The position numbers and the translations under genes were made by a program. 13,681 bases of DNA from CAVVVS01 sp963751355. Lineage in GTDB: Bacteria > Bacteroidota > Ignavibacteria > Ignavibacteriales > Ignavibacteriaceae. Below are positions 7,230 through 13,681 of this stretch, piece by piece (position 1 is the first letter of the stretch; the number at the start of each line of letters is the position of its first letter). The stretch lies in contig CAVVVS010000059.1 in NCBI GenBank assembly GCA_963751355.1, forward strand, positions 1 to 13,681, written 5' to 3'. A model generated the notes under the pieces. That model saw only the letters and a program-made list of their open reading frames with translations. It did not search any database and was not told the DNA's origin.

Positions 7230-8777
7230 CTAATTTCTTTTGACCTTAAATGAACTATATGACCCTATAACATTTTCGAAAAGCTTTATTGCTTTGTGAT
7301 TAATCAGCTTCGAGTTAAGGATATATATTAAAATAAAAATTGTAATTCTTATAAATCCACCTATTGTTACCGTTGAGAACAATTTTCCTGGGATCAAAAC
7401 AATTGATATCAAAAAGCTAATCATTCCGTTAAGTATATCGATAGAAGATTCTTTTAAAAAATATACTATTTTTAAGTTAAGCTTATGTACTATTACAATA
7501 ATACCTGAAATAAAAAAGAAAAAATAACTAATTGATGTACTCATTGCCAGTCCGTTTTGCATGTACTTATTAACTAACAAAAAGTTTGAACCAATCTTTA
7601 ATGCACAGCCGGCGATTGTAATAGCTAAAAGAATTTTTATTAAATTTGCCCCGTACAATAATTTATTTATTACAGCATATGTTGAATAAAACACTAGGCT
7701 GATTGAATAATATTTTAGAACCTCAAAAGTCATATTTGTGGCATTTCGGCTGAATTCTCCCCGCTGAAATAAAATTTCAATTAAGACATTACCGTAAAAG
7801 AATAAAATCAAGCTTATAGGAATAAATATGAAAAGGTTAATACAAAAAAAATTGTCAAGTTTCCTTTGTACATCTTCTTTAAGGTTTGAAATAAGCGACT
7901 GTGAAATACTCGGGAAGATAGCTGTTGAAACAGCGGTTGAAATAATGGCAATAGGAAGAAGATAAAGATTCATTGCATAATTAAGTGCTGCAATTCCACC
8001 TTGTTGCACCGACCCAAAAAAATATCTGTCAGCAAGCAAATAAATTTGACCTATTGATTCGATTAAAATAGTTATAATTAGAGAATTATTAATTATACTT
8101 CGAGTTCTGCTTCCTTTTATAAAAGTAAACAAATTAAGCTTGATTTTTTTCAAGGATTTAACCACAAGAAAAACCAACTGTGCGAGGCTCCCAACTACAT
8201 AACCAAATGGTATTGTGTAAACACCTATTTTGTTAGAAAATATTACTACCAGTACAATAATTGAGATATTTAAGAAAAGTTGTGCAACAGCGGGAGATTT
8301 GAATTCAAATTCCGATTGTAAAAAGGCAGCTAATACAGCAAATGCCGAATTCAATGGAATAGTCAGAATAAAAATTCTAAATATATTTAAAGTTGTGAGG
8401 AACTCCGGAAGAGATTCAGTTTGAAGATAAAGTCTAACAATAAAACTGGAAAAATAATAAAGAATAAGTGTTAGTAGTAATCCGAAACCTGTAAAAGACC
8501 AAAAGGTTGAATTTGTAAAGGCAAGAATGTCCCCGGGAGCTTCATTTTTTTTCTTATTATAATTGGGTATAAAATAATTTTGACCGAGATATAAGATGAT
8601 TGTGTTAATAGTTAGTGGAAAGACAGCCCCAACCAGGTAAAGATCATATTGTGTGTTCAATCCGAAAAAACCGGCAAACACAACCTCTCTGATTAATCCT
8701 AATCCTTTCCCTATCAAACCTACAGTAGTTATGAGGATCGAAGCGCCTGCAACGGTGGAACTAAATTTTTTGGTCAT
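7230..8777 (-). CDS. MurJ/MviN-family polysaccharide flippase (Wzx role)
   Basis: The 515-residue protein is almost entirely membrane helices (roughly 12-14), the size of MurJ/MOP-superfamily lipid-linked oligosaccharide flippases. The N-terminal GLIREVVFAGFFG (about 27-39) corresponds to the MurJ helix-one motif with its conserved arginine, and AIFPSISQSL and LFQRGEFS are later MurJ-type signatures. The usual MurJ stretch NLLRRLFAEG after helix two is replaced by a sequence around LYLGQNYFIPNY, so it is a divergent member. Given its place between an NDP-sugar gene and glycosyltransferases, I infer that it flips the undecaprenyl-linked repeat unit rather than lipid II. The start is ATG at 8777, 4 bp after the decarboxylase stop, indicating one transcript. 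A housekeeping MurJ role cannot be excluded from sequence alone. Confidence 0.8.
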   Translation of the reverse strand: MTKKFSSTVAGASILITTVGLIGKGLGLIREVVFAGFFGLNTQYDLYLVGAVFPLTINTIILYLGQNYFIPNYNKKKNEAPGDILAFTNSTFWSFTGFGLLLTLILYYFSSFIVRLYLQTESLPEFLTTLNIFRIFILTIPLNSAFAVLAAFLQSEFEFKSPAVAQLFLNISIIVLVVIFSNKIGVYTIPFGYVVGSLAQLVFLVVKSLKKIKLNLFTFIKGSRTRSIINNSLIITILIESIGQIYLLADRYFFGSVQQGGIAALNYAMNLYLLPIAIISTAVSTAIFPSISQSLISNLKEDVQRKLDNFFCINLFIFIPISLILFFYGNVLIEILFQRGEFSRNATNMTFEVLKYYSISLVFYSTYAVINKLLYGANLIKILLAITIAGCALKIGSNFLLVNKYMQNGLAMSTSISYFFFFISGIIVIVHKLNLKIVYFLKESSIDILNGMISFLISIVLIPGKLFSTVTIGGFIRITIFILIYILNSKLINHKAIKLFENVIGSYSSFKVKRN

Positions 8778-8781
8778 TTAA

Positions 8782-9732
8782 TCAATCTTTTTGATTGATG
8801 ACTTTTTTAAAATATTTCAATGTAATTTTAAGTCCTTCATAGCGATCTACTTTTGGCTCCCAACCAAGTAACCTTTTAGCTTTATCGATATTCGGCTGCC
8901 TGACTTTTGGATCGTCTTCCGGTAATTCCTTATATGTAATCTTACTCTTCGAACCCGTAAGCTTAATTACTTCTTCTGCGAATTGTTTAATAGTTATTTC
9001 GGCAGGATTTCCAATATTAACCGGATCAGTTTCATTAGACATTAATAGCTTAAAAATACCATCCACTAAATCGGAGACATAACAGAAACTCCTGGTTTGT
9101 GAACCATCGCCGAATACTGTTAAATCTTCACCACGCAATGCTTGTCCGACAAAAGTAGGTAGAGCGCGACCGTCATCCAATCTCATTCTTGGGCCGTAAG
9201 TATTAAATATTCTAACAATTCTTGTCTCAACGCCGTGATATCTATGATAAGCCATAGTAATCGCTTCGGCAAATCTTTTAGCTTCGTCATATACACCGCG
9301 CGGACCAATGGGATTAACATTTCCCCAATAATCTTCCGTTTGAGGATGAACATCCGGGTCTCCGTAAACTTCTGATGTAGAGGCTAATAATACTCTGGCT
9401 TTTTTCTCTTTTGCCAATCCTAATACTTTATGAGTTCCCAGGGAGCCGACTTTTAATGTTTGGATAGGTAACTTCAGGTAATCAATTGGACTAGCTGGAG
9501 AAGCGAAATGCAAAATATAGTCTATTCTTCCGGGGAGAAAGATATAATTGGTAACATCATGTTTCACAAAAGAAAAATTCTCATTTCCTGTTAGATGACC
9601 AATATTATTAACATTACCCGTTATCAAATTATCTACACAAATGACTTTAAATCCTTCGTTTAAAAGTCTATCACATAAATGTGAGCCCAAAAAACCGGCA
9701 CCGCCGGTTACAACTGCAGTTGGTTTATACAA
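8782..9732 (-). CDS. uxs: UDP-glucuronic acid decarboxylase (UDP-xylose synthase)
   Basis: This 316-residue extended short-chain dehydrogenase converts UDP-glucuronate to UDP-xylose and CO2 with a tightly bound NAD. The Rossmann motif TGGAGFLGS is at residues 9-17 and the acidic NAD-ribose-binding Asp at about 34. The catalytic triad appears as Ser118-Thr119-Ser120 and Tyr148/Lys152 (YDEAK). The block YGDPDVHPQTEDYWGNVNP followed by IGPRGVYDEAKR (about 123-153) is diagnostic of UXS rather than of other UDP-sugar epimerases; RIFNTYGPRM and the arginine near TRSFCYVSD also fit. Length matches bacterial UXS (310-320) without the ArnA formyltransferase domain. The start is TTG with a strong AAGGAG; the next Met is about 160 residues in. 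The flippase gene follows after 4 bp. A UDP-glucose dehydrogenase to make its substrate is not in the window. UDP-xylose could feed the local glycosyltransferases. Confidence 0.92.
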   Translation of the reverse strand: MYKPTAVVTGGAGFLGSHLCDRLLNEGFKVICVDNLITGNVNNIGHLTGNENFSFVKHDVTNYIFLPGRIDYILHFASPASPIDYLKLPIQTLKVGSLGTHKVLGLAKEKKARVLLASTSEVYGDPDVHPQTEDYWGNVNPIGPRGVYDEAKRFAEAITMAYHRYHGVETRIVRIFNTYGPRMRLDDGRALPTFVGQALRGEDLTVFGDGSQTRSFCYVSDLVDGIFKLLMSNETDPVNIGNPAEITIKQFAEEVIKLTGSKSKITYKELPEDDPKVRQPNIDKAKRLLGWEPKVDRYEGLKITLKYFKKVINQKD

Positions 9733-9738
9733 TAATTA

Positions 9739-9744
9739 CTCCTT
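9739..9744 (-). promoter_or_regulatory. strong Shine-Dalgarno AAGGAG before a TTG start
   Basis: AAGGAG sits exactly 6 nt upstream of the TTG at 9732. It is the best ribosome-binding site in the window, supports TTG as the start of the decarboxylase gene, and may compensate for the weak start codon. Confidence 0.6.
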
Positions 9745-9763
9745 CTTCTATTAAACCGAAAAT

Positions 9764-10903
9764 CTAAACTTTTTTCCTGAATTGGTAAGTTTTACTTTCG
9801 CTTATAACACTAATTAAACACATTAATAAAAATATAAAAATTCCGCCCATAACAGATGAGAATAAATTTCTAGGAGCTGAAGCAGCTAACGGAGGAATGG
9901 CAGGATCTAATACTTGTACCGTAGGAATATCTTTGCTTTCCTGAATCTTCTCTTTATAATATTGCTGTTGAAGCATAGAATAAACTTCATTTTGAATTTT
10001 CACTTCACGTAATAAGTTAGTTAACTCTTTTCCAAGTTCAGGTACATCTTTGAATGTTAATAAATAATCCTGACTTCCCATTTCCATTTTTGAATACTGA
10101 CCTTTTAATTGTTTAAGTTTCTCGTTAAGTAGAATAAGAGATTTATTATCCTTTCGCAGATTTGGCTCCAATATACCGATTTCAATTTCGGTCTTCATTA
10201 TTTCTGCTTTTAACTTTGCTGCAGCGTCAATTGCAGCGCTCACTTGCTGCGGCAGCGAAACCGCTTTATTTTTTTTCTGAAATAACATCAAGGCATTTTC
10301 AACAGAATCTAGCCTGCTCCTTGTTAAATCCAATTGCTGCTCGATAAAAACTCGTGTATCTTTAGCTTTTGAAGTTAATTTTTCCCTATTTATTTTGTCT
10401 AAAGCCTGCACAAAATGATTTGAAAGCGAAGCAGCTAAATTTTTAATTGAATCGCTTTGACCTGTAAAAATGGGGAATAATGAAGTCGATACATTCACAC
10501 TTAGTGATATTATCCTTTCTTTTGAAACTTCAACATTTAGATTTTTATCTAGTTCAAGAGCGGCTTTGTAAATATTCTTTTTCCCGTAAAAACTTTCCAT
10601 ATTGTCTTTTTTTACAACGAATAATGCGGCAGTTCTACTTTTTATAATTTCCATATATAATTGTGAATTCGCATTGGTATTGCTGCCCATCATTAAATCA
10701 GAAAAATCTTGTCCTCCCAATACACTGGCAAAACCATTCATGTGAGAACTGCCTTCCGGAGGTAAAATTGTGACTATGGCACGGTAAGTTTGCGGATACA
10801 CAAAAGACAAAATTAAAAATATAAAAATTGTAGCCAGTACGGTAACTTTTATAATCTTAATCCTGTTGAAAATAATTATATTTAAAATATCGTGATACGT
10901 CAA
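9764..10903 (-). CDS. Wzz/GumC-type chain-length determinant protein
   Basis: This 379-residue protein has the Wzz layout: a cytoplasmic N-terminus, membrane helix one at about 15-37 (ending FVYPQTYRA, typical of the family), a long periplasmic part with coiled-coil character around FIEQQLDLTRSRLDSVENAL, a proline-rich stretch VLDPAIPPLAASAPR before the second helix, and that helix near the C-terminus. Such proteins sit in the inner membrane and set polymer length together with the polymerase and the outer-membrane exporter, here the gene just upstream. It ends soon after the last helix, so the tyrosine-kinase domain of some GumC/Wzc proteins is absent. I start it at TTG 10903 because of an AAGGA 9 nt upstream; the frame is also open from TTG 10927, overlapping the export gene by 20 bp. 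No ATG occurs near the N-terminus. Confidence 0.85.
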   Translation of the reverse strand: MTYHDILNIIIFNRIKIIKVTVLATIFIFLILSFVYPQTYRAIVTILPPEGSSHMNGFASVLGGQDFSDLMMGSNTNANSQLYMEIIKSRTAALFVVKKDNMESFYGKKNIYKAALELDKNLNVEVSKERIISLSVNVSTSLFPIFTGQSDSIKNLAASLSNHFVQALDKINREKLTSKAKDTRVFIEQQLDLTRSRLDSVENALMLFQKKNKAVSLPQQVSAAIDAAAKLKAEIMKTEIEIGILEPNLRKDNKSLILLNEKLKQLKGQYSKMEMGSQDYLLTFKDVPELGKELTNLLREVKIQNEVYSMLQQQYYKEKIQESKDIPTVQVLDPAIPPLAASAPRNLFSSVMGGIFIFLLMCLISVISESKTYQFRKKV

Positions 10904-10907
10904 TTTA

Positions 10908-12503
10908 TTATTTCCTTGTTGCAACAATTATTGCTACAGTAGCCGCAATAATTGAGGCTACCTGACCGAAAATCTGCATAGAAGTAGTAAACACATCCCA
11001 AAATCTTGGAGGAGGAGGATTTTCCGGTACCCATATTGCATCACCCGGGTTTAAAGAATCAGCATCGTCGGCATCCACCCATTCGCCCGTATTAGCTCTA
11101 ATAACCCTTACATTTCCTTTGTCTGCTCGCCAACCGTATCCGCCCGCAAGTTTTATATAATCGTCTATACTTAAATTTTTGTTAAAAATTAAGTCTCCCG
11201 GTTTGGCAAGTTGTCCAAGCATAATAATATAATTTTTAGCTTCCGGTACACTAATAAAATCGTCTTTTTTAAGAATAATATCTTCTTGACTATCATGGTC
11301 CTTGAATAACCGGACAAAATCTACAACCATACGTCCTTTTCTTTCGCGTGATTTTGCTTTTAAATAAGCATATTCATCATCACTCATGTCTTTTCTGTCC
11401 ATATTTTTCAATCGTTCATACTCAGGGTCATATTCTACAGTACCTTGATTCCGGGTGATGGAAGCATCTTCTAATGAAGCATTTTCTAAAAATCCTCCCG
11501 CTTCTTTGATTATATCGGTCAACTTTGTTTTGCCCTTAACAATTTTATAATATCCAGGATATTTTACATATCCATGTACTTCAACAAATCTGTCAATATA
11601 ATATTCCGGAATTTCCCTTACTATCACCATATCCTGGTTATGCAATACAATCTTTTGATTAAGCAATTCGTCGTAAGAATAATATTCACTAAATTGTGAT
11701 TTTCCATCGGCAGCGAAACTTACCAACTCAATACTGTCTTTTCGCGCTTTACTTAAAAATCCCCCGGCAAGCCGTATAAAATGAGAAATCGTTTCCCCGG
11801 GTAAGTATTCGTAAATACCGGGATATTTGATCATTCCGTTAATCGATATTGTTTTGTCCACTTTATCAACAAATATCACATCACCGCCGCGAAGTAGTGG
11901 ATTATTCATTTTATCGCCGAATCTCAAATAAGATAATAAATCGTAATATCCCAACACGCTGTCTTTGTTCATTACCTTAATATTTCTGTAGTTAGATGTC
12001 TTTGTTAAACCGGGTGAGGCGGCTATCAAATCCATTAATCTGGAATTACCGGAAATTATGTATGTTGACGGTTTATTAACGTCTCCCAGAAGTGCTACTT
12101 TTATTTTCCTGAATCCTATTAATGAAATAAAAACATCAACATTCTTATAATATTTATCGATGGTCTTCGTTATTTTCTGTTTTGCATTTACTAGGGTTAG
12201 ATTTTTTAAATCTATTGCTCCAACCTTCGGAATGAATATACTGCTCTCCTGATCGACAATAAGATTTAATGTAATATCTTGAAGTCCGCTTATCGATACG
12301 AATAATTTATCACCCGGACCCAGAATATATTCTTGTGGATTTACATTGCCTTCCCCTCCGGAATAAAAATGGCTTTTAACAGCAGTGGTATCGGGAAGAT
12401 TGGAAAATCCTCTTTCACTATAAGTCGGTAAATTTTGAGCATGCATAATGATATTAAGCAGCAATACCGTACATGCTGTTGAGATAATTCTGGTAAGCTT
12501 CAA
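10908..12503 (-). CDS. SLBB-domain polysaccharide export protein (Wza-like)
   Basis: The 531-residue protein starts with a Sec-type signal peptide (basic KLTR, then a hydrophobic run, cleavage likely after MHAQ near residue 23). A polysaccharide-export (Poly_export) domain follows at about 55-135, opening with YILGPGDKLFVSISG. Several SLBB repeats then appear, clearest at about 218-262 (INGMIKYPGIYEY, RLAGGF), 306-350 (VHGYVKYPGYYK, KEAGGF) and 426-470 (LGQLAKPGD, KLAGGYGW). The C-terminus has a PPPP stretch at 496-499 and a final hydrophobic helix at about 508-528. This is the outer-membrane exit channel of capsule and exopolysaccharide systems, partner of the Wzz-like protein encoded next. 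No convincing lipobox is present, unlike E. coli Wza. The start is TTG: no in-frame ATG lies upstream before a stop, and the first internal Met (residue 20) would remove the signal peptide. The downstream gene follows directly. Confidence 0.88.
   Translation of the reverse strand: MKLTRIISTACTVLLLNIIMHAQNLPTYSERGFSNLPDTTAVKSHFYSGGEGNVNPQEYILGPGDKLFVSISGLQDITLNLIVDQESSIFIPKVGAIDLKNLTLVNAKQKITKTIDKYYKNVDVFISLIGFRKIKVALLGDVNKPSTYIISGNSRLMDLIAASPGLTKTSNYRNIKVMNKDSVLGYYDLLSYLRFGDKMNNPLLRGGDVIFVDKVDKTISINGMIKYPGIYEYLPGETISHFIRLAGGFLSKARKDSIELVSFAADGKSQFSEYYSYDELLNQKIVLHNQDMVIVREIPEYYIDRFVEVHGYVKYPGYYKIVKGKTKLTDIIKEAGGFLENASLEDASITRNQGTVEYDPEYERLKNMDRKDMSDDEYAYLKAKSRERKGRMVVDFVRLFKDHDSQEDIILKKDDFISVPEAKNYIIMLGQLAKPGDLIFNKNLSIDDYIKLAGGYGWRADKGNVRVIRANTGEWVDADDADSLNPGDAIWVPENPPPPRFWDVFTTSMQIFGQVASIIAATVAIIVATRK
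10913..10917 (-). promoter_or_regulatory. Shine-Dalgarno AAGGA that fixes the wzz-like start
   Basis: AAGGA lies inside the last codons of the export gene, 9 nt before the TTG at 10903. The TTG codons at 10927 and 10924 have no such site upstream. This makes 10903 the better start and suggests translation coupled to the end of the export gene, whose TAA at 10910-10908 falls in the spacer. Confidence 0.5.
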
Positions 12504-12535
12504 ATTCTTTATCTTTATTAATTACTTTTCATGAA

Positions 12536-12543
12536 CAAAATTA
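12536..12543 (-). promoter_or_regulatory. candidate -7 promoter element for the polysaccharide export genes
   Basis: On the minus strand this reads TAATTTTG, an exact match to TAnnTTTG, the -7 element of Bacteroidota housekeeping promoters. It lies 32 bp before the TTG start at 12503, leaving a short leader. No clear -33 TTTG is visible upstream, so the match could be chance in AT-rich DNA. The element overlaps one arm of the palindrome at 12541-12556. Confidence 0.35.
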
Positions 12544-12556
12544 ATTCTCGAATTAA
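12541..12556. repeat. palindrome TTAATTC-TC-GAATTAA, possible operator
   Basis: This is a perfect 7-bp inverted repeat with a 2-bp centre, overlapping the candidate -7 element at 12536-12543. A dimeric regulator bound here would block the promoter. The loop is too short for an RNA hairpin and no T-run follows on the minus strand, so a DNA-binding site fits better than a terminator. No regulator gene is in the window. Confidence 0.3.
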
Positions 12557-12572
12557 ATTCCCCGTATTTTGA

Positions 12573-12587
12573 TCATAAAAATTATGA
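12573..12587. repeat. inverted repeat TCATAA-AAA-TTATGA
   Basis: This perfect 6-bp inverted repeat with a 3-bp spacer begins about 16 bp past the ftsX stop codon. It is AT-rich and is followed on the minus strand by ATCAAAATACGGGG with no T-run, so it is a poor intrinsic terminator. It may be a second operator half or simply chance. Confidence 0.25.
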
Positions 12588-12602
12588 AATAATATAATCA
12601 CT

Positions 12603-13466
12603 TCAAATCTTTAAGGTTACTTTCCTTAAAGAAAATATACTAACCAGTATACCTATGAGCGGACCTACAATTAATAACATAGCAAGGTAAACTAAATCAT
12701 GGATCGAGAATAAATAGGTAAATGTAGTAGTGTTTTTAAATCGAAAAATAAATAATCCTATTAAACCTAATGAAACAATTCCTGCGAAAAATCCTACCAA
12801 AGCAGCATTTAAAACGATAGGTATTTTTATTGTAGAAAGTTTTGCGCCTACAAGTTTCATAGTTTCCATTTCTTTATATTTGGAGCGTGTAATCAATTTT
12901 ACTGTACTGTATACGATATACAATGAAATCAATAATAGAACAGCTGTAATAATAAAAACATACTGTTTCAAATTGGCTAAATCATTTAAAATTTGATAAG
13001 CAAATTTTTGCTGAAATACTACCTCATCCACTCCTTCGAAATTAGAGATCTGCTTGATAATTTTATCGAGTGAATCTTTCTGAACATAATTCTCTTTTAA
13101 AGTGATACTGAAGGACGCAGGAAGCGGATTGTAATCCAATATTTTTCTGAAATCTTCACCGGTTTGATTTATAAAATTCTGTGCAGCCTGCTGTTTATCT
13201 ATATAATTCAGTTTTTTTAAATACACCTCTGTCTGAAGTTTTTTCCTGATGTTACTTACATTCTCATTATTTACATCATTATTTAGAAAAACGTTAATGT
13301 TTAAATTGTCTTTAATTTTACTTTGCAGTTTGTTTGAAACCCTAATTAATACCATAGAGGAAGCGATTAATGTAACGGAAATACTCATTGAAATTAAGGA
13401 AAGGAAAAAAGAGGATTTTGCCCTGCCGATTAACTTAAATGATTCCTTTATCCAGAAAAAAAACAT
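12603..13466 (-). CDS. ftsX: FtsX-type cell-division permease protein
   Basis: This 287-residue protein has the FtsX layout: a short cytoplasmic N-terminus, a first membrane helix at about residues 18-42, a periplasmic domain of about 125 residues, then three membrane helices at about 167-190, 215-240 and 255-280. The cytoplasmic loop carries KEMETMKLVGA, the hallmark loop of FtsX-family permeases (usually EIEVMRLVGA), and the periplasmic part has NINVFL just after helix one, as in the family. Length is normal for FtsX (about 290-300). In known systems FtsX pairs with the ATPase FtsE and controls peptidoglycan hydrolases at the septum. No ftsE is visible next to it; in this group ftsE is often elsewhere. 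The start is ATG at 13466 with no clear Shine-Dalgarno. It is probably not functionally part of the polysaccharide genes downstream, from which a 99-bp gap separates it. Confidence 0.85.
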   Translation of the reverse strand: MFFFWIKESFKLIGRAKSSFFLSLISMSISVTLIASSMVLIRVSNKLQSKIKDNLNINVFLNNDVNNENVSNIRKKLQTEVYLKKLNYIDKQQAAQNFINQTGEDFRKILDYNPLPASFSITLKENYVQKDSLDKIIKQISNFEGVDEVVFQQKFAYQILNDLANLKQYVFIITAVLLLISLYIVYSTVKLITRSKYKEMETMKLVGAKLSTIKIPIVLNAALVGFFAGIVSLGLIGLFIFRFKNTTTFTYLFSIHDLVYLAMLLIVGPLIGILVSIFSLRKVTLKI

Positions 13467-13530
13467 GCTTCGAAATAATATATGTGTGAATTTATTTTTA
13501 TATTACAATATTAACTTAAATATGACGAAA

Positions 13531-13681
13531 TTAAAAGTTAGATTCGTCTATCCATCTTGTAATTATCCATTTTTTGGTAATTGGATTTTTACGTAATGAC
13601 ATGTTCACCCTGCCGTCCAATCTGATTACATCCGTGGGATTAAAAGTAATTGTTAAATTAAATCCTCTCACCACGTTTGCA
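13531..13681 (-). CDS. C-terminal end of an unrecognised protein (partial)
   Basis: The frame is open from the right edge to a TAA at 13533-13531 and gives the last 49 residues of a protein whose start lies outside the window. The visible part alternates hydrophobic and polar residues like beta strands (FNLTITF, then a turn with DGRVNMSLRKN, then KKWIITRWID) and ends ESNF. The pattern of a strand, a turn such as RKNP, and a tryptophan-rich last strand recalls the C-terminal sheet of small secreted or NTF2-like proteins, but this is only a resemblance and I assign no function. It lies 64 bp upstream of ftsX on the same strand and may share its transcript. That it is coding rests on the open frame and protein-like composition. 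Confidence 0.6.
   Translation of the reverse strand, partial: ANVVRGFNLTITFNPTDVIRLDGRVNMSLRKNPITKKWIITRWIDESNF

Noticed and set aside
10904..10927. Longer start of the Wzz-like gene at TTG 10927
   Set aside because: No Shine-Dalgarno precedes it, whereas AAGGA precedes the TTG at 10903 at normal spacing.
1..13681. tRNA, rRNA, CRISPR array, insertion sequence or attachment site
   Set aside because: I saw no regularly spaced direct repeats, no transposase-like protein, no terminal inverted repeats and no tRNA- or rRNA-like segment in the intergenic regions.

Overview
The window is AT-rich and every supported gene is on the minus strand, so the locus reads from right to left. The low GC content, scarce Shine-Dalgarno sequences, frequent TTG starts, a TAnnTTTG-like promoter element and the style of the proteins suggest the Bacteroidota/Ignavibacteriota side of the Bacteria. 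This is inference; no rRNA or marker gene fixes the taxon.

Layout in transcription order. At the right edge lies the C-terminal end of an unrecognised gene (13531-13681), followed by an FtsX-type cell-division protein (12603-13466). A 99-bp gap with two inverted repeats and a promoter-like element then opens a polysaccharide locus. Its genes are an SLBB-domain outer-membrane export protein (10908-12503), a Wzz/GumC-type chain-length protein (9764-10903), UDP-glucuronate decarboxylase (8782-9732), a MurJ/Wzx-type flippase (7230-8777), a class I SAM methyltransferase (6437-7177), a GT4 glycosyltransferase (5166-6299), a GT9 glycosyltransferase broken into two ATGA-overlapping reading frames (4597-5169 and 4073-4600) and an O-antigen ligase/polymerase-type membrane protein (2620-4035). 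After a 377-bp non-coding stretch come a D-glucuronyl C5-epimerase-domain protein (1277-2242) and an ExoA-like GT2 glycosyltransferase (217-1209). The last 216 bases hold only a possible frameshifted gene start.

Together the genes describe a Wzx/Wzy-type exopolysaccharide, capsule or O-antigen pathway. Glycosyltransferases and a methyltransferase would build a lipid-linked repeat unit, the MurJ-like protein would flip it, the WaaL/Wzy-like protein would polymerise or ligate it, and the Wzz-like and SLBB proteins would set length and carry it through the outer membrane. UDP-glucuronate decarboxylase points to UDP-xylose as a donor, and the C5-epimerase domain points to a uronic-acid-containing glycan. 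An initiating phosphoglycosyltransferase and a UDP-glucose dehydrogenase are not in the window.

I do not see a clearly novel system. The points most worth checking are the split GT9 gene, the heparosan-type epimerase in a bacterial sugar locus, the palindrome over the probable operon promoter, and the run of TTG starts.
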